From Bemisia tabaci (taxonomy: Eukaryota; Arthropoda; Insecta; Hemiptera; Aleyrodidae), in assembly GCF_918797505.1 (NCBI RefSeq), contig NC_092796.1, positions 58,000,851-58,064,850 of the forward strand: DNA of 64,000 nt. The letters run 5' to 3'. The position numbers were made by a program, and so were the translations under genes. A model generated the notes under the pieces. It made no database searches. It saw nothing but the letters and a program-made list of their open reading frames with translations, and was not told the DNA's origin. Every line of letters starts with the position of its first letter. Position 1 is the first letter of the stretch. This document shows positions 21,817-33,772 of this stretch, piece by piece.

Positions 21817-22538
21817 CTGAAACAGAAGAGATAATTTTGAATGATTAGTAATTATTTCGAGATGCATGTTTACTTCTATTAAAATTCACGAACATTGTGG
21901 AAAAAAGTTATGCATACTGAATTCCCAGTGAAACTGGAAAAAGGCATCTTCTCTCAATTTACGGCATCACAAACACACGAAACACACGGAGTGCAAGCGA
22001 AATAAATAAAACCACAACGCCGCGGTTAGTTTTCTTTTAAATTCCACCTGAATGAAACAATTTTCACGTTGATTCACTTTCACAGAGAGTTCTCGAACCA
22101 ATCGCCGAGCAGACACCTTATTTTTCCGAAACCTGTCTAGTCTTTTTAAGACAACTCTAGAAGATTAGCTGTCTCAGCTGAGCTGAAGATTTTTAGAATA
22201 GTTTTGGTCTCTTCTCCCATTGCTGACAGAAGGGCATTTACCTTCGGACAATGGGACAGTTTTTGCTTCATCACCCAAGATCTGGGAGGCTGCTACCTCT
22301 CAGACCACGAGTACACTCACAATCGAATCACTGAGAGGGCGCGATTCGTTGCAATGACTCGCAATTTCACTCTTCATTCTCTCGAGTATGATCGTGTGAT
22401 GCATGGAAGCCGATTCGAGGACACATCAGCCAATTCCACGTTAAATCTCGTTTTATTTCACGGGATTTTCAAATGACAAAGTTCGAAGCAAACCTTTTCG
22501 TTAATGAATGGTATGGCGAAGGGCCTAGAACCCTAGGG
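21817..22538. other. No gene supported
   Basis: A plus-strand frame of 90 codons (22204-22476) contains two Asn-X-Ser/Thr sites but no domain, leader or clear splice borders. The rest is AT-rich. Confidence 0.3.
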
Positions 22539-22546
22539 ACTCAAAC

Positions 22547-22718
22547 CAGAAGCGGATCCAGCAATTTGGCAACACCAGGTCTCCTCTTTCTGAACCTATA
22601 TACGTTAAACAATCGATTCGGGTCGGAGCACCTGGCCCCTCTAAGAAGCAAAGACTCGATATATTTCCATTGCTTTAGATGGAAAAAAAATGTTGCCAAT
22701 TTGCTGAATCCGCCAATG
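22547..22718. mobile_element. hAT-type MITE, CAGNNGCGGATCC ends
   Basis: It starts CAGAAGCGGATCCAGCAATT and ends with the inverse (AATTTGCTGAATCCGCCAATG). ACTCAAAC stands on both sides (22539-22546, 22719-22726), an exact 8-bp target duplication. CAG-type ends and an 8-bp duplication define the hAT superfamily. It is homologous to 42829-42989. Confidence 0.9.
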
Positions 22719-22726
22719 ACTCAAAC

Positions 22727-23555
22727 TGCTGTTTTAACAAAGTCGAGAAAATTAAGACGAAGGTTTAGACTAAGCCTGTGTGTACCATTTTAGTCTTTAG
22801 TACAATTTTCTTGAAACCAGGTACTAATACCAGCCACAACTAAAATATGTTGTTTTTACTCTCTTACATTTTCGGATTCGTTGAAAATTTTCACGCATTT
22901 GGCTGCCATGCGTTCATATTGCTTACCTCAATGTACTAAACTGCAATAAATGACTATTGCTTTAAAAGTACTTGTAAAATGCTGATATTACACGTAAGTA
23001 ACCTCAAAAAATTCGTCTTTAATACAACGCAAGATTTGTTGAAATCCTCTGTATAATGTCACTTGATTTCGCGAAACGTATGGGATGGGGGTTCGACAGA
23101 GAGCTATGATTAAAATTGGTAGAAAAAATAATACCATATCGAAATAATATTCCAATACAGCCGATTAACGAACAAGTACAAAACTTTTCCAAAATAACGT
23201 AGCCATGAAAATTCGCAAGAATAATAAGTTAGTATTATTTTCCTGTTGATGGTGTGATTTGGAATTGCTATTGGCTTGTGTTTTTACAAGCTTTTACCAC
23301 CATATTACAGTGATATGTAGATTCTTGGATCTCTGCATCCTGTTGTCTATGAAATGACAATACTCGGACGAGCATATGGTTATGGCTCGGTTGAGAACTT
23401 TGCTTGTCATTTCAATCCTCGAAAATTGATTTTCATTTTTTAAATATGTATTTGCAGAGATGTGTCATGGTCTCGATGAATGTACATTACTCAACACTTT
23501 CCCTCTACAAAAAAGTATGTGTCGTAAGGGGGGCCGGCCGTTGGGGAGAATGAAG
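22727..23555. other. Nothing recognised
   Basis: AT-rich intron DNA of the ZP gene. No repeat boundary or exon can be defined. Confidence 0.4.
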
Positions 23556-23563
23556 GGTTTTAG

Positions 23564-23728
23564 CAGTAGAGTGGCGTGAATTGCGATATATCGATTGTTA
23601 TGCCATTTAAACCTATGGTAAAGAATCGATTATTAAGGTGTTCGCTGCGAACATCCAGTTTATCGATCCTTTTCTATGCGTTTAAATGACATAACAATCG
23701 ATATATCGCAATTCACGCTACGCCACTG
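23564..23728. mobile_element. hAT-type palindromic MITE, copy 1
   Basis: It is 165 bp from CAGTAGAGTGGCGTG to CACGCTACGCCACTG and folds on itself around GTGTTCGCTGCGAACA. GGTTTTAG is duplicated exactly at 23556-23563 and 23729-23736. The arms carry GCGATATATCGATTGTTATG. Confidence 0.95.
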
Positions 23729-24037
23729 GGTTTTAGCGTCACGTACTTGGTACACAGCCCCTAAGTGACCATACACTGTTCAACATCGAGGGGTGAAAGT
23801 CGCTGCTGGAGTCCATATAGCACCCAAAAACTCGGAATGATATGAATGCGAAGTGAAATTAGCACCATAAAAGCGTACGATACTCCGCAAAAAGAGTATA
23901 TTCCGTTTTAAAATAGTGTAAGTCACTCCGTGAGGAGTTCAGATTACGCTCCGCATTCGCATTTCGGGTTTTTGGACGCTGCATAGACTCCGGCACTAAA
24001 TTTCACTCCTCGATTTTTAACATTGTAAGCACTGATG

Positions 24038-24461
24038 AGGCCTTGTCTCCACGGGACGTTTTCATGGGATTTGTCCCAAGTTCGAATCGCAGGAATGAAA
24101 CTTCTGGGATTTTTCCCAGTTACTGTCTCCACGGGACGGGGCTCATACAGTCCTGCGATTAGTTTGCGCGGGAAGATAAATTAGTTAAAGTCGAGTATTT
24201 AACCCGGATTAAAATAATAGTTGCACTCAATTGACCATTAGACACATTATTTTAACTGAACAAACATTAACAATGTAGTAATGAATAAAATATCAAACAA
24301 TTCGTTTTCACTTCTACTCCTTCTCTCAGTGGGTCCTAGGGGTACAAGTACCATACTTGGTACTGGGAAAAATATTGATTAACTCAATATTTTTCCCAAC
24401 TTCGTAAGTGGGATTTTTCCCTGGGACAAATCTCGTGAAACGGCTCGTGGAGACAAGGCCT
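24038..24461. mobile_element. Element with AGGCCTTGTCTCCACG ends
   Basis: AGGCCTTGTCTCCACGGGAC opens it and the inverse (CTCGTGGAGACAAGGCCT) closes it. Inner words TGGGATTTGTCCCA and GGGAAAAATATTGA are partly inverted. No transposase frame is present and the target duplication is unclear. Confidence 0.75.
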
Positions 24462-25053
24462 AACTGAAAATTGCGACAATGTATGTAGCGGCTCATTGCA
24501 ATTGTTGACCCTTGGTCACCACTTGAGACGCTTCCTCAGTTTGGCCACTGAGCGGCCCACCAGACGAGGCAAAACAGTCTCTCGAGGCGATGGGCCCAGG
24601 AAGCGAGGCGGTCTGGTCGGGCACCGATGACAAAAAACGGTCGGAAACACAGCGGGAAAAAGGGGAACAGTTAGTTTGTTGCTGATTGAGCCGTATTGGC
24701 GTATCGCGGAGAACACTCGAATTCAAGGAGTCAGCCATGTATAATGTGTTTACCCGAGTCCAGGTCTCTTCTTGTTTTCTGCGCCATCATTTTATCTCCC
24801 ACCACGCTCCCTTATCCCGAGGAAGCAGTCTTCGGGTCTTTTTTCCACCAGGAGTCTTTTTTTGTGACTTCCCAAAAGAACTCCAGTAAATAGAAACGGA
24901 GTTCCCGTGATGTGCTCAGACTTGCATCTTAACATTCCTGACCTCCGTTAAGTTTTGTCGATGGCCGAACGGCAAAAGCATGTATATCTGTTTGCGACGT
25001 TGCTGACTTCCTGTCACATTTTATTTTTTCCTCGGAAAACTAGATGTCGTATA

Positions 25054-25218
25054 CAGTGGCATGGCGTGAATTGCGATTTATCGATTGTTATGCCATTTAA
25101 ACCTATGGTAAAGAATCGATTATTAAGGTGTTCGCTGCGAACACTCTATCTATCGATTCTTTTTCGTAGGTTTAAATGGCATAACAATCGATATATCGTA
25201 ATTCACGCCACGCCACTG
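25054..25218. mobile_element. hAT-type palindromic MITE, copy 2
   Basis: It is 165 bp, CAGTGGCATGGCGTGAATTG to CACGCCACGCCACTG, flanked by exact GTCGTATA duplications (25046-25053, 25219-25226). It is close in sequence to the copy at 23564. Confidence 0.95.
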
Positions 25219-25226
25219 GTCGTATA

Positions 25227-26480
25227 TCTTGAAAACCTCCTTGGTTTTCGTTTTCAATCAGTTTTCCGTTTTGCTTAATCCCAAAGTCAAATACATTGTC
25301 GGAATAGCCAAGCGAATCTGCACCTTTACATACACATTTTATCTTAGGAAAACTCGCTATGACTCTTTGAAAAATACTCTTGTACTTAAGATGAAATCAC
25401 CACGTTTTGAAATTATGCGAAGGAATAAACAAAAGGTTTGCGTTTTCATGAGATTTATACATCAATAGGCAAGAGAGGTTCTTCTAAATCTTTACTAGCG
25501 GGATGCACAGAATGAAATCAAATCTTGTGCGGATTGTTTCCTAGACATTCAATTTATCTGCTTCTGCAATAAACTGTAAAGTTTGTAATCTGCCCAATTG
25601 TACATCCTGGGAATTGTATTTTCTTATCTTCTCCTTTGCATTCCTTCCATTTCTTCCTTTTTCTGTAGCGTGTTGACAAAAACCGATGGAGACTTGAACG
25701 AATGGGTAGGAAAAGAAGAGAAACTTCACTGAAAATCACGAGTCCTCACGAGAATGCAAGATCACGTGGATTACGTTTTGCAATTAGAAACTACTATATC
25801 TGACTGATTTTAGAAACGACATATTTGCTATAAGTATCTCTATGCAGAAAGGTGTTTTTTAATGAGATAGAATAGGCATATTCTTCATTGCAAAATGAAT
25901 CCCTTATAGGATGGTACAATACGCCAGTACTTTTTTACTTACTTGCAATATTTGTACTTGCTCGCGGAACTGCGAGCAAAGGTAATTGGTACAGTCTAAA
26001 AAACTAAATTAGAAAACCCCTCTGATTCTTGTCGGTCGTTCATCCATGTTCACATGTACTCCGGTCGATGCAACTGCAACAACGAACGCTCCGAGCTGAC
26101 GGCGCGTGGATACAACTATTCCACCTTATCGGTTGCCAATGTTGCATACGTAAATAATTGAAGGGGTTTTAAAACTCACCATTATCACAGGGTTTTTTTT
26201 TAAATTCCTTGCTTTTTCCCTGACTTTTAATTTTCTTTGCCTTACATTACCTGAATTACTGGTCTCTGCACAGGCGCAGAATCGCACAGGCCTGGGATCT
26301 AAACACGGCTAATATGAGCTACTACTCAACGAAATGAACCATCCCAACATGATTCTCAAAGTAGGGTCAGAAACGACACATTGTTGTTTTGTACTTACGT
26401 AGCTTTTTGGTGAATTCAATCCCTATTCTTAATCGGGATTATTCATGAAGGTTTCATGCCAGTGTCATAAATTGACCACT
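25227..26480. other. Mostly nothing; diverged repeat arm near 25775
   Basis: Around 25775-25850 the words TTTTGCAATTAGAAACTACT and TATCTGACTG resemble the AACTACAATTTCTGGCTC family (49568, 58382). No exon is supported. Confidence 0.4.
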
Positions 26481-26483
26481 TGT

Positions 26484-26880
26484 CATAGTACGAATTTAAG
26501 CATTCTCATACGCATTTCTCAACCAAAATTTCACGTCAAATGCGATTCGCGCAATAAAAATCACTGAGACAATTCCCAACTAAGATATTAACGGGAAATT
26601 AAAGTCATAGTTTTTGGAGTTGAGGGATCGTTGTTTTGTTACAGTTTTTTTTTTAACTCTAACTTAACAATGAAAAAACAACGTTTCTTAAACTCAAAAT
26701 ACCTGACTTTAGATGCATTTTTTTTCAGTGCTCTGTTTTTTCATGAGCGGGAGGTTTAAATTTACGGGTCAAGAAACATTGAATATCTTAGTTAGCAGTT
26801 AGTTTCAGTAATTTTCGTAACGCAAATCGTGTTTCTGCGTGAAATCTTGGTTCAGAAACATATATCCGAGAACTTCCAAC
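26484..26880. mobile_element. Palindromic element, TTTAAGCATTCTCATAC arms, copy 1
   Basis: The left arm (ATTTAAGCATTCTCATACGC through CCCAACTAAGATATT) is the inverse of the right arm (AATATCTTAGTTAGCAGTTA through GTTCAGAAACAT). It is homologous to 30549-31022. Confidence 0.75.
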
Positions 26881-26961
26881 TTGTACCGAATCTACTGGTC
26901 CATTTTGATGAACCGTTTTAAGAAAAGAGAGAGATTGGTGAGCATCCGTGAGGAAACCTAT

Positions 26962-27374
26962 CACTGAAAAAAAAATCTCGGTGTATTTACTAAGAAAAGG
27001 GTAAAATTACCAAGAATTCAGGGTTCTATTTGATCCCAGTTTTTTCTTGGTAAAATTACCGTTTATGGAATTGGTAGTTTTACTGAAAAATCTCGGTAAA
27101 ATTATTGAACTTTCTTGGTAATTTTACTGGACCTTGGTAAAAACGCCAATATTTTTTATCAACTATGGTAGAATTATCGAGATAAAATGGAAAAGTTACC
27201 GGGAATTGATTACCCATAAAAGTGGTATTCTTGCCTGAAAAAAACAGTAAAAATACCGGTATTTAGGTAAGCTTACCAGTCTGTCTTCGTAAGATTACCA
27301 ATAATTGGTAAAAAAGTGAGATGGTAAAGGTACCAACGGACCTTGGTAAAAACGCTGAGAATTTTTTTTCAGTG
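26962..27374. mobile_element. CACTG-ended element filled with GGTAAAATTACC words
   Basis: It runs from CACTGAAAAAAAAATCTCGG to AATTTTTTTTCAGTG with TAT on both sides (26959-26961, 27375-27377). The interior is a degenerate array of TTGGTAAAATTACC-like palindromic words. The end type and 3-bp duplication fit CACTA/EnSpm. Confidence 0.85.
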
Positions 27375-27377
27375 TAT

Positions 27378-29345
27378 ACGGTCTGAGTCATTGGTCCTGG
27401 TGAAAAATCCGCCGGTTTCACACGAGCACTGTTGCTATAATTCAAATAACTGTCCACGATGAGACACCGCCGCCGCGACCACAACAGTGAGCACGGCACG
27501 AAAAAAGAGTGGACCGACACCAAAATTCGGAGGCTTCAATTGAGCGTAAACACAACGGCGACCAACGATATAGTCACGGTCAGTGCTTGCAAAACGTAAA
27601 AATTAGGTGAATTATTGTTCAATGCATAAGTCCAACCAATTAACCAATGTGTAATGGTTCTTCTTGACTCTTCGGCGCTTATATTTTTGGACAGCCACGA
27701 TGGAGCCAGATTATGGAAAATTGAAAAACTGTTCTTTCGTCTCGCACGCGATGTGTTCTTTTGCGGCACTCCGGCAACAACGCCAAGACCCAAATATTCA
27801 CCATTATGTTAGGTGGACCAACATTTTTAGACCGCCAAAAGAATTGTTTTGCATTGAAACCATTTTAATAACGTTTCCTATTAAACGAGTGCAAAAGATT
27901 TTGTATCTATTCACCAAATATTCACTCTTTTTTAATTGATTTTAGTGAAAATAGGAAATAGGTTAACTTTCAGGTAAGTTGGATCTTTTGTTTTTTTTTT
28001 CGATAGTATAATTTATAGTTTCGATTTGACCCAAATATATAAATCGAAAGTGGAAGAGTGATTCCTAATTGTACTAATGAAAAAAAACAGTCTTTTACAC
28101 CCAATGCATATTTAAAAGGACAAAACCCATTGTTGCTGACTAAGAAGCATTGTCATTGACAATAAGCGCGCCACTTACTGGTATTTTCATGAGAGGGGAA
28201 GTTCACTTTTTGAGTGAGATTATTTGAATGGTGGAAGCATGGGGTAGGGGCAGGAAGTCCTTAAAAATCCCACAAAAATGTTTGTGAAATAAGCACCATT
28301 CGAGCAATGACAATTAAAGTTTTTCATGTTTTTAAAGATTTTGAGATTTTCTGGAACAATATTTAACACATTAATTCTTACTTTTCCCCGGCAACGAAGC
28401 AATCGATTCCAAATAATGGATTGAAATCGTTGTTTGAATTATAGTTTTTACAACCAACGAATAAGATTCTCTATCCTTGTACGGCTGGGTTTTATTTTAA
28501 GTTTGGGATCCTTATTAAGGTGGTTAGGGTTTTCTAATTAAGTCAGGAGAATTCATATCAATATTTTTTTTTAAATACTTGACAGAGTCATCGTGCAAAT
28601 GACGTGTAATGAAAGCTGACGGAGGACGGTGCCGATAAATAGTTTATGATAGAAATAAAAAAATGAGGCAGAAAAAAGTGATGTCAAACTTTTGAAAATT
28701 CCGGAAGCAGCATAATACATTATACATTGGCGTAGCTAAGTCCTCTCCTAAGAGATTGCTGTGTATTTTGTACCGCATAAACTTGTAGGCTGACACCCCG
28801 CAATATTATCATCTGCCATCGAAACAGAGGAATGTCTGAGGTATGCTGACATGTGTCCACATTGAATATTTGTTTGTATGTTTCTCATTTGTTACATGCA
28901 AATTAAATTAATGACAGCAACTGAAAACCGATTCTACTGTATTTCAAAGTTGCCGGCTCACAAAACCCTTCGATGCTCCTTCCGTAAGTGAGTACAACAA
29001 TTTAGTGAATCGCACGATAAATTTGGCAACATTCGCGCAAATATTTGGGTATTTTGCCCCACGGGTCGACAGGCGGTCTTTTTTGGCTCAAAATTGCGTC
29101 TTCAATTCCACGCATCACATTGAATAAATCGAGCGTTTTTCGGCATTAAGATGAAGCAAGTGTGGACAAGTGGATGAAAAATCGAGAGTAGATGTCTAAG
29201 GTACATATCAGGGGACATCATTCACCTAATTCCTGCTGTGACCGACTGTGATGTCATGCCAATCATTGGCGACACACATACTTGGCCCGCCCTATTGCCG
29301 TACTGCCAGAGGATCTTGAAATGCGCATTAATTATTTTCGTTGCA
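27378..29345. other. No gene supported
   Basis: Overlapping frames at 27536-27939 lie on both strands without domains. A possible 28-base plus-strand exon at 27944-27971, between TTAATTGATTTTAG and GTAAGTTGG, is noted but too short to judge. Confidence 0.3.
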
Positions 29346-29476
29346 GAGTATATCTGATTTTGAAATTATCGAATTAAATGATATAATCTTTGTAAAGAAA
29401 ATTTCTGGAGGCTCATGCAATTTGCTTTATAAGACACATCACCACACACTTCAAGAGCCGTTTATTAATGACGTCA
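29346..29476 (+). CDS. Possible plus-strand exon, unrecognised
   Basis: A good acceptor (TTATTTTCGTTGCAG) ends at 29345 and is followed by an open frame starting SISDFEIIELNDIIFVKKIS and reaching FINDV. A weak donor GTCAG|GTACTC is at 29476/29477. The text is not repeat-derived and looks mildly protein-like. No family is recognised and no partner exon was found. It lies inside intron 1 of the minus-strand ZP gene. Confidence 0.2.
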
Positions 29477-29975
29477 GGTACTCAGAGGGGGAGAGGGTCG
29501 AGGATACCTTTGAAAAAGGGTCAGAGAGACCTAACATAGGGAGGGAGGGGTCAACAAATCGTTATTGCGGCTGCAGGACATACGCTCACTGACTTCGTTG
29601 CGTTTTTTAGAGCTAAGTGCAAGAATTACCCTCGTTTTTCACCACCAACTTTCCGGAAAATTCATATCTTTCAGAAACAGGCTTTTGGGGAAAATTTCGG
29701 TTTTCCGGAAAATTGGGGCCAGATAGAGGGAAATTAAGATCATTTTTGGATTCAGCAGCCAAACGGACATGGAGGAATGTGTCGCATGCCGGACGAATTT
29801 TCCCGTGGTTCCTAGGTAACAAGATTTTACCGGTAAAATAGCCTAATCTGCCATCAAATAATTAATTCGTTCTACATTTAAAAGGCTGGGACATTTTTTT
29901 CTTACCCAGAATTGGGATGAAGTTAAATAGCTCGGAAGAAATGAGAATAAGTGTAGAGATAAGCTTACTTCATTT

Positions 29976-30110
29976 TGCGATTGGGAATCATAATTTCTGG
30001 CTCCTCCGTAAAAACACGTATCTGCATGAAGGGAAACTAATGGTCATAATTTGTTTTTAAACTAAGCCAGAAATTGTAGTTCCTTATTTCAAAATGTAAT
30101 CCAACTTGGA
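29976..30110. mobile_element. Palindromic MITE, AACTACAATTTCTGGCTC family
   Basis: The left arm has GGGAATCATAATTTCTGGCT and the right arm has AAGCCAGAAATTGTAGTTCC, followed by AAAATGTAATCC. Relatives lie at 49568-49700 and 58382-58523. Confidence 0.7.
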
Positions 30111-30548
30111 GTCCGAAATTAGATCAGGAAACTACGGGATATTTTGCGATAAGCTCTAGAGTAAGCCGAATTAATATGGGATGATCATGATAAACTTGAA
30201 TAAAGCGGGTTGTTCCAGGATAAATTAGAAGTTATTAAAGTTCAACTATGTTGAAGTCTTTTATAATCTGCATTAAGTTTTACTGAGTTGCATTAGTTTA
30301 ATTCAGTCATTAAGTGTGGCGAGTGAAACATGGCACCAACTACTAGGTTGACACCAGCATGGAGACTTTAACGCCAGAGTAGAAAAAACGCCGAGGCTCC
30401 GAGCCCGAAAAATAGCCGGAAAAACAGTATTCTGTCTCAAATATGATTTTTGCTAGCATCTCTGTCAAAAACGACCATGTTGGTAAGTAAAGCATGGCAC
30501 TATGTTGACGTAAACTTGGCGACTCTAACCAATGGACCAATAGACAAG

Positions 30549-31022
30549 GTACACATTTAAGCATTCTCATACACGTTTCTTGATCAAAATTTAACGCAAA
30601 AAACGATTCACGCAACGAAAAAATCTACCTCCTAACTTACATATTCAATGTTTTTTGACGCGTGACTTTAAACCCCCACTCATGGAAAAGCAAAAGTATC
30701 CCTACGGGATGAAATTATGGCTACCTCAATTTCGGTGTTTCGGCCCAGCTGTTACACATTGTTAACACCTTGAACAACACAAGGCTGGAAAGGAACATTG
30801 CTTGATTAAAAAATCTACCAAAACCGTTGCAATGCGCGATTTGATTTAAGTAAACTCTTGTTTTCCTTGTGAGCGGGGATTTAAAATTTCCCATTACCAA
30901 TGTAAAATAAAAACGTTACTTGATATCTTAGTTAGGAGTTGATTTTAGTAATTCTCGTTGCTCAAATTGTATTCTAAAATAAATTTTGGTGATGGAATGT
31001 GTACTAGAATGTTTAAATTCGT
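30549..31022. mobile_element. Palindromic element, TTTAAGCATTCTCATAC arms, copy 2
   Basis: It is collinear with 26484-26880: ATTTAAGCATTCTCATACAC on the left, GATATCTTAGTTAGGAGTTG and ATGTTTAAATTCGTGAC on the right. The middle is longer than in copy 1. Confidence 0.75.
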
Positions 31023-31032
31023 GACTAGTTAA

Positions 31033-31300
31033 TTGCGGGCTGATTATTGAAATCGATTGACAAAGCTATAGACGTGGAAGCGGAATGGAGCGATTCTAAA
31101 GGTGGGAGCGGGTGATTGCAATGGACAAAGGAAGTAAGTAATAGACTGACTAAAGGCATCCGACAAGAGACCCTACAATAAATTAGTCCATCGTTTTTTC
31201 CCTGGTTTATAGCCTCCCATTTCAAACAATAAAATCACTCCATACTCCCTATGTTGTCTTTGTGTATCGTTTATGGTCTATCAATTTAAATAAGCAGTCC
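31033..31300. mobile_element. GCTGATTATTGAAAT palindromic MITE, copy 1
   Basis: It starts GGCTGATTATTGAAATCGAT and GACAAAG and ends with the inverse (GTCTATCAATTTAAATAAGCAGT). The core includes TGGAGCGATTCTA. It stands head-to-tail with the next copy. Confidence 0.75.
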
Positions 31301-31308
31301 AATGCAAG

Positions 31309-31580
31309 CTGATTATTGAACTTAATGGACAAAGTGACAGACAAAAAAGAGAAAAGAAAATGGAGCGATATTATTGATTGAAACGGGTGAATGTTATAGA
31401 CTTAGGAGGAAAATGATGGACTAACTATAGGGTCTCTCGTGGGTTAGCCGTTAGTTAGTCCATTACGTACCTCTTTCATTCATTGCAATTACCCGCTTCC
31501 ACCGATAGGATCCTTCTATTTTCTCTTTGTCTTCTTTGTCTATCGCTTTGTCTATAGATTTCAATAATCAGCCGCTGGTC
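31309..31580. mobile_element. GCTGATTATTGAAAT palindromic MITE, copy 2
   Basis: Left GCTGATTATTGAACTTAATG and right ATAGATTTCAATAATCAGC are inverted. Arms carry AGAAAAGAAAATGGAGCGAT and ATAGGATCCTTCTATTTTCT. Copies 3 and 4 are at 39058 and 41820. Confidence 0.85.
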
Positions 31581-32284
31581 CATTGCTCAACTCGTCAGTT
31601 TAATCATTATCGAGCGACTCCAAGGGTTGACCGCCGAAAGTAAGTTTTACACTCTAAATGAGATAGCAATGCGAGGTTTCCAAAATATATTATCTCCGGT
31701 TGGAATCGTCCTGCGACGGAATTTTCCCGTGAGCGAGGAATGGACGAGGGTATCGACGTCATAGAGAGGTGACAACGACGCGGATGAGACTCCAAGTGTG
31801 CCCCGGTTTCCACGGGTTGTTTGAACAAGTATTGTATTTGGAGCGGGCGCGGAAAATTATACCGAGCAGAAAGTGGTTTGGCGAACAGCGCAGCTCGCAG
31901 GGCGACCACGTAGCAATGGAAACTTTGCCGCGTCCCGCGATGGGCCCGCGGAACTTAATTTGGTGCGGAAAAGTAATGCGTCCTCCGCCGCGTCGCGTCG
32001 TATGGTTCCCCGAACCTATCGCCGTTGTCAGATCGAGGGAAATTTTCATGATTTTTCCAACGCGAAACGGACGCATTTTAATTGAAACAGTCCAAAACCG
32101 CGGTGGCGTGCGCCTGGCCCAGCGCCGCGCCGTCCGTATCGCACTGATTGAAGTTGATCAGTACTTTAAACATTCGAAACACGTCAGTCATTCGCCCATT
32201 GCACTAGTTTCCCATCCATGAATTTTACCCTGCTCCGGAAAAACGCCGTATGAATCCTTGGATGTTGCCGAAGTTCTCCTCGTA
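31581..32284. other. GC-rich island without a defined gene
   Basis: The stretch 31700-32130 is CpG-rich with frames of 100-150 codons on both strands. No frame has a recognised domain or consensus splice borders. Possible regulatory island. A half copy of the ACGCCGTATGAA family lies at 32240-32275. Confidence 0.35.
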
Positions 32285-32592
32285 CACGGAGAAGAAAACT
32301 TCGTGCATGAGACCCGAAGTTGAGGTCATATGGATCTTTGAAGTTTCCGGGTCTCGCATCCGAAAACTTGAAGTCCAACTGCCGAAGTTCGGGTCAGACA
32401 TCTGAAGTCCTTAGGTACATACCGAAGGGTTCGGGTCATACATCTGAAGTATCCGGTACATACCTAAGTACTTCAGATGTCTGACCCGAACTTCGGCAGT
32501 TGGACCTCAAGTTTTTGGATGTGTGATCCGAAAACTTCAGAGATCCACATGACCTCAACTTCGGGTCCCATGCACGAAGTTTTTTTCTCCGT
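32285..32592. mobile_element. CACGGAGAA-ended palindromic element
   Basis: CACGGAGAAGAAAACTTCGT then GCATGAGACCCGAAGTTGAG on the left is mirrored on the right up to TTTTTTTCTCCGT. The middle repeats CATCTGAAGT and GAACTTCGG words in both orientations. Confidence 0.85.
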
Positions 32593-33187
32593 ATGAAGTA
32601 TGAGTTTTCTGCGAACATTTTCTTTAGATTTTCAACAAATTTTATTCGTAGCATAATCCGGCGCCTCCATGGGCGGAACAAGGAACCTTATGTGATGGGA
32701 GGAAGCAGAATGACAGCATATCAAGGGAGATCTGGAGGGTATGGGAGGGTAAAAAAAGACACCCATCAAAGTACTGGGTCGAAAATACTAATAAATAATA
32801 GTTCGGACTTCGGAGGGATTTCTTCAGCTCGAAAGAGAGATACCTACTCTGGTAAGCCCTCTCGAGAAAACTTCGAAACATGAGTCGTCATAAAGATCAT
32901 TTTGTGCTATTCTAACTGATTAGTTGATCAAAACACAATTTCAAAGCAAAAACATATAACCGACACATATTTTGCATAATTTCTAACATTTTCTGGAAAG
33001 GGCCAAGTAGATTTCTGGGAGAAGAGGGTAGCGGCTTCCCCAGCTCTCCTTACTTACACCTATGGACGCATCGGCCCTGATAAAATGATCTGATGACCTA
33101 CAGAAAAATGCTGCTTATATTTGAGATTGTGAGAATATTGAAATTCAGCACTGAATCGTACATAGGTACCTTTGTTAGTATCAATTG
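32593..33187. other. Nothing recognised
   Basis: No repeat family or exon can be supported. The two opposing frames at 32593-32883 have no recognised features. Confidence 0.4.
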
Positions 33188-33270
33188 GACGTATTTAAGC
33201 TAAAAAGAACTATGTGCATAGGTTTTGTGTGCGACATAGTTCTTTTTAGCATAGTATATACGTCCTTTTG
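33188..33270. mobile_element. About 83-bp palindromic MITE, copy 2
   Basis: GGACGTATTTAAGCTAAAAA then GAACTATG faces CATAGTTCTTTTTAGCATAG then TATATACGTCC. It is the best preserved copy of the family at 9206-9290. The GGACGTATTT end is shared with the larger element at 20664. Confidence 0.85.
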
Positions 33271-33439
33271 ATATGACCTATATGTTCCGATGCGTGTCAA
33301 CTGATAGTATTTATTGAGGTGAAACTTTCGCGAGTAAAAATTACAAAAACAGGAACCATCTGCACATTCTTCCGTCCTGTTACTCACAGATTTCGAGCCA
33401 TTTTTTAAGCGTTTTTCTTTAAAAAATAAAGTTCATATC

Positions 33440-33490
33440 CGAGAAAACTCGGCTACATTCGAATCTTCCTTCGGCATTCTTCCTTAGCGA
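33440..33490. repeat. Half copy of the ACGCCGTATGAACC family
   Basis: ACTCGGCTACATTCGAATCT and GCATTCTTCCTTAGC match the right arm of the elements at 34034 and 60131. Confidence 0.45.
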
Positions 33491-33772
33491 GACGGAAATA
33501 CCTTTGAACTCCAGCTGGTTTTCTGACGGTTGTCTAATGCTATTCTGCTGTCGGTTAAAACGCCCCACGAGCATGTACTCGACACAGTGAGTCAGTTACG
33601 CATAGCACAGAAGTGTGTTTCTGTGATTGAATTTGATAGCTGTCCCTATAGTAATATACGATCTGTTTAAAAGTCAAACTGCGCTATTTGACGGAATGCT
33701 CCCCTGGGCACACAGTGAAATGCGTCATTCTAAACCTTCGTTTTTTTTAGGAGTTCACCATTCCAGACAATA

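Noticed and set aside
24038..24130. GTTCGAATCGCAGG, a B-box-like word
   Set aside because: No A-box or cloverleaf partner, and it lies in the terminal region of a transposon.
25931..25985. Possible minus-strand exon between TTTTTTAG and GTAAGTAAAA
   Set aside because: Only 54 bases with no protein-like text in any frame and no phase partner; consistent with chance in AT-rich DNA.
31759..32221. Frames of 105 and 150 codons on opposite strands
   Set aside because: High GC lowers stop frequency; there is no domain, start context or splice border that favours either.
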